Shown here: positions 12,301-24,300 of the stretch, one piece after another
How positions within the stretch are numbered: position 1 is the stretch's first letter
Layout: each line of letters opens with the position of its first letter
Assembly (NCBI GenBank): GCA_003640385.1
Contig: RCAB01000198.1
Location: forward strand, 42,668 to 106,667
Length of the DNA: 64,000 nt
Source: Setaria digitata
Lineage: Eukaryota > Nematoda > Chromadorea > Rhabditida > Setariidae
Direction: 5' to 3'
Program-made: the position numbers and the translations under genes
The notes under the pieces: generated by a model
What the model saw: only the letters and a program-made list of their open reading frames with translations
Databases searched by the model: none
What the model was told of the DNA's origin: nothing

Positions 12301-15300
12301 AATTAAATTACAAGTAGTAATGAATTTTTTCCTCATTCCTAACAAGTAGTAGTGAACTTTTTCACTCATACAATTTCAGTGTAATTTCTTTATCTTTTTT
12401 TCTCTCCCATTTCAATGTTTATTAAGTTTTTCTCGAATAATAAAAAAAAAAAAATCAACCAATTTTCAATTAGCATCATTTATTTTAATTGATTGGTAAA
12501 TTTTCCTGTCTTTATTGTTGTAATATTTTTTACCCCTCCGGGAGCAGTGTGTACTGGCTGTGGATATGTTGGTGATGATTGTCCAGGTGGACCAGGTGGA
12601 CCAGCTGGACCAGGTGGGCCAGGTAGTCCTGGTTGTCCCATTGGACCCATTCGGCCCATTTCTCCACGTTCTCCTGTAAAAGAAGAAAAAGCAATTGCAA
12701 ATTAATGACAACATAAAATTTCAGTATTTACTGTTGATTCAGTAAGAAGATCAACCTTTTTCTCCCTTCATTGTATAACGATGCCGATGAGGATCGTAGG
12801 GTGGCAATTCCGGAGCTTCAGCTGGACGATGTATTGGAATGCCGGGAACACATTCGCCTTTCTCACCCTGTAATTTCTCTACCCCTAAGATTTGTAAAGA
12901 AATTAGTTTAAAGGAAAAATGAAGTGGTAAAAAATATGCACAGATTTGTACCTTAATACGAGGATCGCTAATGATTCGTGCAATATCTTCTGGATGTAGT
13001 CTTTCACAGCGACCTGGAATACCAGGAGAGCCAGGATACCCTGGTTGTCCAATACCTGGCGGTCCTGGCGGTCCTCGTGGACCTGAAATGCTCTTTATTA
13101 ACGATTAATAATATATCACTAAAAATAACACTTTTGAAGCCAAAACTAACCCATTGGTCCAGGTGGTCCTTGTGGCCCTTCTGGACCAGGAACAGCTTGA
13201 GCTCCCTCTAGTCCCTCTTGGTATATATGAGCTGGTGATCCAGGTGGTCCTGGTGGCCCCGGTGGTCCCATTGGTCCCATATCACCAGGCCTTCCAGGTG
13301 TACCGTCGCGTCCATCACGACCCGGTTGACAATTTATAGGGCACTGAAATTAATTTGTAGACAGTTCAATAATTATTAGGAAATGATGCGATCCATGTTT
13401 AGAAGAAGCACAAGCTAACTAACCGTTCCAGGTGGCCCTTGTGGACCGGCTGGTCCTGGTAGTCCTGGTTCACCCCGATCACCCTTATCACCTTTTTCAC
13501 CTCTTTCTGGTTTCACTGAAAAACAAAAACTTTTCTTTGATAAATAACAAAGTAGGAATTTCGAATTTTAAAAATCGCTGACAACTTGCAAAAAACCACT
13601 ACTTTTACCCACACAAGGTTCAGCGATATCATCTAAGAAAGAAGTGAAAAGCATATCTATGCCTAATATTAATTAAATTTAGGCATCATCTTTAAGATAT
13701 CAGTGAATAAATTAAATCTGCTGGCATGATAAATTTTAGGTGATTAGAATGAGAATCAACTTAAATCAAAAGCAAAAATTCAAAAATTCATTGCAACATG
13801 CAGAAAAAAGAAAACAATCATTTCATCTAATCTTATCAGTAATTTGATTTGTTAAAAGGAATTTTTTTTAAGAAGCATAATTGGCAGTTTTTTTTCAAAG
13901 TTTTATGGCAAATAGCAACTACACATACAACACTGACAACTACATTAAATAATTGATTTTAATCAACTGAATCAACTTAATGGACTTATGAAATGGAAAA
14001 AACAAATTCAATTTTTTTTAGCACAAAAAAGAAAGGTAAGAGAAAAAAAAGGAACGAAACTAATAACAAAATATAAATGCATAATAAGATGAAACTCAGC
14101 GAGCATGCATTCGCGATCAAGCAATCTTTCTACAGCATGACCCCTCTACAAAATGCCAAACCACGGGTACGACGACCGCGGTTTTTCCCGTATTCGTGAA
14201 TTTCTGGTAGTGTACGATATGCTTCCAATAATTGAACCCGTTCCGATTCCGATATCGGTACGACCGGAATCATTCGTTCCGTAACAGCAGTTTCATAGAA
14301 GGGTAAAATTAAGCTATCTGTATGCTCGTCAACAATTAGTTGCACATTGTTGTGAGTATCTGAGGAAGATGAGGATGAAGATGATGATGACGAAGATGAG
14401 GGTGATGACGATGATGATGATAAAGATGGTGATAAAGAAAATGATGAAGGAAATGAAGATGATAATGAGGAAGATGATGGATTGTGACCATCTGAAAAAT
14501 TAATGACTATTTTAACAAAAAAGAAAAATGTAAAAATTTTGAAAATTTTAAAAGTGATACCAAAGTTAATCAAACATCATCCTCTCCTTCCTTTTCCATA
14601 CTCTTTTGCTTTTAAACTTGAAAATAACTTATTTCAAGATAGCAAAATTTTAATTTTCCTCTTCCTCCTCCTTCTTTCTCTCTCTCTCTCTGCCTATCTA
14701 TTTATCTATCTTCTCACATTTTCGAAACATGGAAATAATTTTTTTATGTCAAAAAACTTTTTTAATGCAATCAGATGACTTAAAGCTGGCTAATTAATCA
14801 ATTAAAACAAAGAGCAAAAGATTAAATTTTATATAAATTTGCAGGAATAGAATTAATTATCGTTGCTTACCACGTGGATATTGCAGTGGTGTATGTATAA
14901 AAGATGGAGGCGATAGGATCGTTGTTGCTGTTTTATCCAATTTTTCTACAAAAATTTTTGCATTGCCAGTTAAAAAAAAAGAACAGAAAAGAAAAAACTA
15001 AATTAATTAAAATAAACAAACTTATAATTTAGAGTAAGAAATTAGTTTGTTTTGTTAATATTGTTATGGATATGGTGGAACTGAAATTAACATGCAATTA
15101 ATGAGTAATATTTAACAAAGGAAAAAGAACTAGAACGGACATATTAATAGAAATAAACTTTGGATTACCAGAAAAAAAATGAATTTTCTTGGAGTGATTT
15201 TATTGAAAATGCAAAGGAAGAAATGGAATAATGAATTTTTTCAGGAGTAATTTAATTAAGAAATAAAGGCGTTTTAGAAATTGGTGATTTTTATTTTGCA

Positions 15301-18300
15301 ATCTTTTGTTGTGCAGAGAAACCGAATTTCAAAAAGTATATGGTGTCAAACATTTCGGAGTCTGACAGACCTGGCTCGTTGAAAAATTTTCGATTAATAT
15401 TAGCTTATTTATAATAAATCATCATTATTTTGGCTCTCTAAAAGAATAGTAAAGCTTATTTTTCCAAATAACAGTTGCAGTTTTTTTCATAAATTTTTAT
15501 TTATAATGAAGTTCCGCAGAGGAAATAAGAAAACAGTGAGAGCTGTTTAAATTTCAATTTATAATTACATTTTTCGGGAAAAAAATCACAAAAAAACGAA
15601 GTAGATAATGTTTGATTTCTAATTTAGAATCTGAAAAAAAAAAAAGCCAAAAATAAGCAGAAGAGAGAAAAATGTAAAGCAAACCATATTCACGAAGTTC
15701 ACCTTCTTCATCTTGCAAGCCGCTGCCTTCCTGCAATGCATTCTCAATTAATTTAATTTAAAAGAAAACTCCTATCAATTTTAAGAAAAATGAAATTAAA
15801 TTAGCCTATGCAATACTATATAGACAGCATAACATACAGTTGCATCCTGGAAGTGATTATTTTTATATCATGGATGTTCCTAATTCTATAAATAAAAACC
15901 GAAAATTATTCCGTTTTTTGTAACATGCAATGAAGAACGATTGCACTACGAAAAACAAATGAAGTAAAATCCATAAAAAAAAAAATTAAAATTTAAAAAA
16001 AGGCATAAAAAAATATTGAAATCGACAACAACATTACAAAATACCAATAATTAAAATTAAGCAACTCTATTAATTAAACAAGCAAATTTTTACCTTCAGC
16101 GACTTCATTTTTCGTCTTTTCCACTAAATCAGATGAAATAAAATTGAACTTAATTGCAGCTCATTTCAAAATTTTGGGTTTTCTTTTTGTCCTTTCTAAT
16201 TTTTAATCCGAAATTAAAAAGAAAAAAGGTTTAAAAGATTGGGAAACGGAAAGAAAGATATAAAATGTTTCTTACACAATTAGATTTTTTAGAAACATTG
16301 ATCTTTAAAAAAAAAAAAAAGCATTGAAAAAATCTATTTAAGATTCATTTCGACCTTTTTTTTGGTACGTTGTTTGTAGAAATTAAAACATTCTTATCAC
16401 TGCAAAGAAATAAATTTCAGATATAATAACTTTTCCAAAAATTTACGTACCAAAAGCATCCGGAAATATTTTATGACTCGAAAATACTTACAGTTTCATC
16501 ATCACATGCTATGGCAGCATCATTAGGATCATCGGAAATTCTCATTTCTTGAATTGTTCCCTATAAATTTTTATTGAAATTTAAAAAAAAAATAAATTAT
16601 TGCATCAATCCTAACCAAATCAACTTCATTTTTTTGCAGGATATGATTTTTCCGCTGCAATAAATCATTTTTGGACATTTGCGCATCCATTATTTCTTTT
16701 AATTGCTCCAGTTCATCCGGCTTTTCCGATTTCTCTGCTTCATGCATTTCTGTCATCGTGCCAAATGTTGGCAATTCATCGGTTGATCCTAAATTCATTT
16801 TCAAATCTATTTTTTCCAATTTCTTTCTTGTGAACTTTCCGATTCTATGTTCGTCACTTCCTGGTGGCATTTCTGGCGCAACTCGGACAATTCCCATTTC
16901 ATAATCCTTTCCATTCTCTTCAACCGAATTCATCTGTTCATAACTATTCGTTGCTTCTCTAACAATATCACTATCAATCGTTGCTGTACTTTTGAAAATT
17001 TCATTACCATCATCACTATCAGTATCGTCATCATCATCATCATCATCATCAGCATCATCACCAACGATGACAATGTTTTCTAATGGTATCTGGAAACGAT
17101 CTGTGCTACTGATATCATTGTTGTTGCTATCAATTTCATCATGATATGCTCGATATTCTTGAGATGCTGCAACTTCATCGGACGATGATATCGTTGGTAG
17201 GCTATAATGTGCCGGAAGTAATTCATCATTTGCATCATTTATTGTTGAACTCTTTTTTCTATCATTAACTCCAATCATTTTATCATCATCCATTAAACGG
17301 ATTCGTCGCTTTTCGCGTTTTATGTCGTTATTCATTGAATGGAAGCGTCCTTTTTCACGTCTTCCGTCACCATCATCAGCCAGACTACGCTTTTTTCGTT
17401 TAGTTCTTGATCCGAGACTTTTTGGTCTAATTTCGCCAAGATTTGATTGATCAATAAGAGTTGGAGAAATTGTCGAATAATCTGTTAATGCATAGTTCAT
17501 CATCAATGAAATATTATCATTTATAGTATTGGTATTATTGTTTACAGGACTGATTAATGGAAATTTTGTAAAATTTGTTTCAAATGAGGACAAATTTCGC
17601 TGTCCATTACTATTATTGTGATTCATTTTGCTTATGATAATATCAGTAGCAAATTTTCCTATTTTATTCATTCTTCCTTTTTTTTCTTTTCCTTTTTCTT
17701 GTTTTCGATTTCCTTGCTGTCGTTGCAAAGCAGTCAAAATAAAACCTTCATCAATGATTAATTCTTCAACTTTTTTTGATTCTGCTGCCATATTTATCGG
17801 CTGATAATAATTACGTGAATCATGATTTCCGATACTGCTATTAATACCAACAGATGAATTATGGTTATCATCGGCTTGTATTTCACTGATAAATACAGTG
17901 GTTACATTGAATAGTAGAAATATTGATAAAAGACGCTTAAACAATAATAGCAAATGATAAGAGGACTTCATTGATGACAAGTTTTGAAGAGTTTCATTCA
18001 GTGAATTTTAAAAAAAAAGATATCACGGACTCTTCTGTATCTGGAAAACAAACCAAATCATCATTATCTATTCGCAATCAATGAATTTTCGAGACTGATA
18101 AGAGTGGTGACGCAGGCGAATGAAACTAGGAAGGAATCATTAGTTTCAAAAAGCATTTATGAATAAAATTAGCAGCCATTATTTTTATTTATCAAAACTT
18201 CTGTCTTTCGATAATAACAAATTTAAAATAAAATTCGAACTTAAAAGATTTAATTATTTGCAGTAAACATGCACCAATTTACTAAGCTTGTTATTAAATG

Positions 18301-21300
18301 TGGCCAACAGAAAAGCAAAAAAAATCTTATGAATTTTCCGCAGTAAATTTACTAAATTTTGCAATATAAACATAATAACTGTGAAGAGCAAAAGGCAATA
18401 CCATGATAGTTTCAGTCAAGTAATCGTAAATTTAAAATATCTTATCAAATTTAATTTCAATAATAAAATTCATTCTTATGTCACGACAGTAATAGTTTCA
18501 TCTAGGTAATTGAAAATTTGAAGCAATTTTAATGAGTTTAACTTAAATTAAAAACTATAACTAACTGGTTCAGTATCCAAGTCATAAATTTAGAATTAAT
18601 TTAATCATTTAAATTAATGAAGCGTATTTAAAACTAATCTAAACATATATTTGAAATATTTTTCGCTCATTGTAAATTTAGAACAAATGATTAAGTTAAC
18701 ATAAGATAAATAATAATTTTTGCAATAAATAGAATTCGAATAAAATTTATGAAATTTGATTAAAAACTAAAGCAATATCAGCAAAAAAAAAACAACAGTG
18801 ATTAAATTTTTGATCGAATTTAAAACTTATAACTTTCAACATAATTTGAAATAGTTTTTTCCTTGTTGTCAAATTTTTGCGTATTTTCAGAATGAATTAT
18901 GAAAAATTAAATAAATGCTCTTTTTCCTCCGCTTGGTTTCATTTAAAATTAATAATATTGAGCTTTAAAACACTCACTTTCCGTAACATACTAATTATTC
19001 AATTGTAAAAGTTTTAAAAATAAGAATATTGGAATTAGAAAAGAGTTGAGAGAAAAGAATTTAGTTTCTCTCCTAAAAGGTGGTAAAATTGATAAAGTAG
19101 TGAGCAACTTCTAATTAAAGTCATTTTCCTATGATGACATAAAGATTATGGCAAAGCAAATTTAAAAAAAAAAAAAAAAAAGGAGGAAATTAAAGGAGAA
19201 ATTTGCCAAAAAAAAAAATGAATCAAAAAAATCAACTTATGCAAGGAGGAGAAATTTCGCAAATATAATTAAAAATTTAAAATGCGACAAATATTAAGGT
19301 AAATCTTAAATTCGGAAGGCATTAAGAAAAGGCTTTGATTTTCCTTAATATTAATGAAGAATTGAAATTCAACGAAACTAATGAAAATTGCGAATTAACC
19401 AATTAGTCAATTAATTAACACTGAAAATTGTAAGTGTACGAATAATGAAAATGAGAATTTACTAAATATGAAAGAAAACTGTCGGAACATTTACTCAACA
19501 GTGAAAATTTACAAGGAATCAAATAAGCAAATAGCGACTGGAACAAGAAAATTTACCTTTATATAACAAAATTTAAATTGTTTCGGGCATGTGGGATTTA
19601 AATGAGAAAATTTGTTCAAATTCGACAATGTTTAGAGAAAAATTTTTTTTAAAAAAAAAAAAGGAAAAAGGAGAAGAAAATTTTGCCTGAACGGATTCAG
19701 TGTTAGTTTAAAACTTTTTCAATGATTTTTAATAGCATCATTATTTCGATTGTTATTTGAAAAAAAAACAGTAAAAAATAAGAAAAAAATTGAAATTAAA
19801 ACCTGATGTCGGTTTATTTTAGTATAGCTAACAATTTTTTTTCCTTTTGTTTATTTGTTGTTTTAAGTATTAAAGTATTTTGTAGCTTCCTATAAACAAA
19901 AATGCATATCTTTTAAGCAATAAAATTAATTTTAATTAATTATCCAACTTCGCCTCTATTTTTTTCCTTCCATCGTTTTTTCCTGTCGATGAGGAAGTTA
20001 GAATAATATACACTTCTTTGTGATCCAATTTTCGTTTCACTATTTCAACTAACCAAACAGCCACTTGAAAGAAAGTATTTTGGGAGCCATTTTGAGATTT
20101 AGGGAAACGGCTTAAAAGGAATGAGGGATAAAAAGATGTTGTCTAACAATATATTTTATATTAAGTTGGAATTAAAATTTTTTTGTTCCTAGTTTTCGGG
20201 AAGAAAAGAAAGAAAACAACAAATACAAATAAAGATAAGTAATATTTAGAAGAAATATATGAAAGGATCTGAATCTTATCAAAAATTTAGAGTGAAGGTA
20301 AAAAATTGAAAAGTTAGACGAAGATTGTGGGGGAAAAAAAGAAAGCAACTTATAAAATTTGAAGATAGAATCTTTTTATGGAGAAAGATTTATGTTTTCA
20401 TGTGTTTCATTCGTAATCAACAGCACAAAAAGAAGTGATAGATTAAGGAAAATGCTTATTAAAATTGCAAGTAATTATAAGTATGCTTCGCAAGAAAACT
20501 TTAGTTACTTTCGAAAAAAAAAGAGAAAAAATTAGACCATTCCTCAAGAAGAAATTCCTGGAATATTAAATGCTTAACTGATTGTTATTTTTTGTTTTTG
20601 AATAGTTCTTGATTTAATCAACAAAACCAATGCAGTAGTTTGCTCATTAAATGAGATAATATCTACCAACAGTTAAGAATTGCACTAAAATATTTGTTTT
20701 TAACTGAAAACAGTGCTATAAATAGTATATATAACCGATATATAACGGCAACTAATACCTAAACACCTTCAAAAATGGAAACAATAATACTACAATCAAT
20801 CAAAAATGACATTGAAATTCCTGTGTACTCTTTGATGGCCTAAAATATTTAAAAAAAAAACAATACCAAAATAAAAATAAAATGAAGTATTTCAAAAAAT
20901 ATTAAAAAATGATTTTTAGTATTGTGAGTAATTATAAAACCAGAATAAATACTTATGAACAAAATTATATTATTAACTGAAAATGACACTAAAATGCTCA
21001 TTATTAGTCGGATTTTAATATTTGCTGGTGTAATTGTAAAAATTACTGATACTTGGCTATAAATAATATTCTTAACTCATAAAGACACTAAGATACTCCA
21101 AAAATGGCACTTAGTGATATGGTTAATCAAAAATAATACTAAAATTTCTATTTTAGGATGAAAATGACGACACTAAAATAACTAAAGCTGATATTGGAGC
21201 GTTGAAAAAAAACAATAAAGCACTTTAAAATGATACTGCTACATTTTGATTAGTTGAAAATGGCACTAAAGTAATTAATTAACTTAAAATGCCATAAGAA

Positions 21301-24300
21301 ATTCTCAGAAATTAATTGCTTTTTAGTTCCGATTCGTATCTTGCAGAGTCAAGTTTCCTTCTACATATATCTGACACAGAAATGTAAATCATTTCAAAAC
21401 CGTTCAGATTAATTATTACTATTAACTTTTTTGTTATTTAGTGTACCAATAACTCCGGATTCACTTAAACAACTTTTCCGGAAGCTCACATTTTTTCTTG
21501 GCAACTACTACGCCAGACAGGTATCGTTTGTGATGGAAAAATCTCCGAAAGTCCAACATTCTGTTGATGCAATTATCCCGGAAGGATAGCATTTACTACT
21601 TTAGCACCCATTCCGGAAGGACATCCTTTAACACAGCAACTATTCGGAAGGGTAAATGAATTTTCTAAAATGTCATATGATTGGTTACAACATGAATCAC
21701 AAAGTATACTATACTAAACGTTTTTTGGTTTATTATTTAATTTGCTAACATTTGGTTTGAAATGGCTTTATTCATTAGTCATTTTCAAATTTTTTTCGTT
21801 GCCCTTTTTGTCGAGTCGTAATCGAAGAATCCTTAAATTTGTTTCACTTTTAATTAGAAACAAATTTTCAAAGAACAAAAATAGGACAATTTGAAAAAAA
21901 AACAAAAGGAAAGAAAAACCCTTTCGAAGCTAAACTGATTAAAATGTGCTATCAATATTGTTTGTTTGCACAACTTTGCTAATTTTAAAATTATAAATTT
22001 TATTAAATACTTGCTATATTCTATGTGTCGCAGAAATTGCTTCAATTCTACTAATTAATATATATTGCATTAAAATCATGTAACTATTCATCTAAATAAA
22101 ATTTAGTTTTTTCTCAAAAAAAGAAAAAATTAAATAAACTAAGAGAATTAAAATACCTAAACATCAGAAGGAACTTCTATTTTATTAAATAAATTTTATT
22201 TTGCTAAAAAAAGGTTAAATACAGTAGTATCAAAATTTCGAATCTAGTTGCTCAAGTTGAAATTTACGTTCGCCATTGACACTAACAAACGGAAAGTGAT
22301 TCATTGTTCATCAAAAATTTAAAATTTGAACAGCTATTTTTGAGTTGCTATTTGCGTGTATCAAATACGATAAAATTATTTACTCAGTACTAAGCACAAC
22401 TATCTAATATTAATTTATTTACGTAGTAATTGAAATCACTAAATACTTCGAAAATATTTGCTGCATATACTTTTCAAAACATTCCAATTGAACGTTAATT
22501 TGTTCACTGATTTAGTACTTAATAAAAAGCGCAAAGTAGTATTTTAAAAATACAAGTAATTTTCGAAATTATTATATTACTGTAAAACGTTATTTCAAAA
22601 CAAATTAGAACAAGATAAATTGCTTAGGGAATTAGTTAGAATTGAAAGACTGATTAATAACACTATCTCAAAGAATTCGTCAACTTATCATTTAAAAAAA
22701 AGTCCAGAATTGGAGAGACTTTTTTATTTTAAAGTCCTTTTATTGTTATGGATTTGCTTTATTTTTTATAATCGATATATTTTTGGAGTCATTCAAATGA
22801 ACAAAAAGCTATTTTCAGAAAAAGGGGTCTTGAGCTTCTAAAAAGCGGCTTCTAAGGCGTGAAAAAGTAGGTTCTGAAGTATCTGGAAAAAACAGACTGC
22901 AAGGTTCATATTTCTTCAGTTATATATGCTTTAAAATCATCACTTTTATTATTAGACGAACTTTAAAAAGTTTTATCTGTCTAAAAATATAAAAACAGGA
23001 GTGAAAGTAAAAGGAAAGAAACAATTCCTGTTATTAGTGCTTCAAATATTTCAGTAGAACCAAATCCCATTACATATATTGTATGAAGAAATGGAGAGGA
23101 TAAAAGGACGGGAAAATGAAACCCTGAAAAGTAATATTACTACAAAAATTCAATACGGGAAAAAAATGAAAAGAAAATTTGTGGAGAGATGAAGTTGCAT
23201 CAGTAAAACGAATTTGATTAATCCGATTAATTAGGTATTAGTCGCTGATAACTAGCCTTCTTTTCATTGTTTAATCAAATTTTTTCTGCAAAAAGCAAGT
23301 GAAAGAGTTAAATAGAAGGAAAGGAAACGAAATAGTGAAGTGTGCGGTGCGGAATGCGGAATATGAGATGCGCAATGCGGGATGCGGAATGCGGAGTACG
23401 GAAAAAATAAAAGTTCGAAGAAGCAAAAAAAGGAAGGAAAAATGATGTAACAAAATAAATATTTATGGATAAATAGAAAAAAAAAAGGTTTCAAATGGGA
23501 AGAAAAAAGGACACATTTGGAATAAATTTGCCATATGAATATTTTAGGAATTTAAATGTGCTTTAACATTTCTTTTTTCACTTTTTTTTTAGTATGAAGT
23601 AACAAAGAAAAGAGAAGTTATAGGAAAATTGAAAAAAAAAAGAAAAAGGTGAGCAAATTTTGATTTCAAAATAAATAAATTTAATTCAAAAAGTAAGGTT
23701 ATAGGAAAAACTGGAAAAAGTAAACTCTAAACAGAGTTTTTTAAGTTAATAGAAATAGGTCGAAATTGTCCCATAATACTTTACTGCAGTAATATTTAAT
23801 AAAATGACGCAGAATTTTAAAAAGCTGAGGTTGAACATTACCTCATTACTAATAATTAGTTAAATGATTTTCACAAATACTTTTAATAGAGTATCAAAGT
23901 ATCTGGAATTCGCTTCTTATGAGCAAAATCTTCTAATTCATCAAAACCAAATAAAAAGTATTGCATATTTAACATCGAAATTATCACATAATATTTTACT
24001 GCAGTAATATTCAATAAAAAGAAAGTGACTCAAAATATTAAAAAAGCGAGGTTACTGGTGTGAATGTTCTTGTATTAATTATTACTATTATTTAAAGGAA
24101 ATTTGAACTAATTTTAATAGCTAACGTAAACTTTTCTCTTTAAATACGATATGTTATTGCAGAAATTCTGTTAATAAAATTGCATTTCAAGAAGAGAGAA
24201 ATATTAAAATATGTTTTCCGGAGCATGAGTTAAAGTAAATAGCAAAGATTTAACATGAAATTAAAATTTGCCTACAATGTAATTGCATAATTACGAGTGT

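Noticed and set aside
12493..13339. Plus-strand frames through the collagen exons
   Set aside because: The complement of Gly-Pro codons leaves open frames; the minus strand has proper Gly-X-Y and splice sites.
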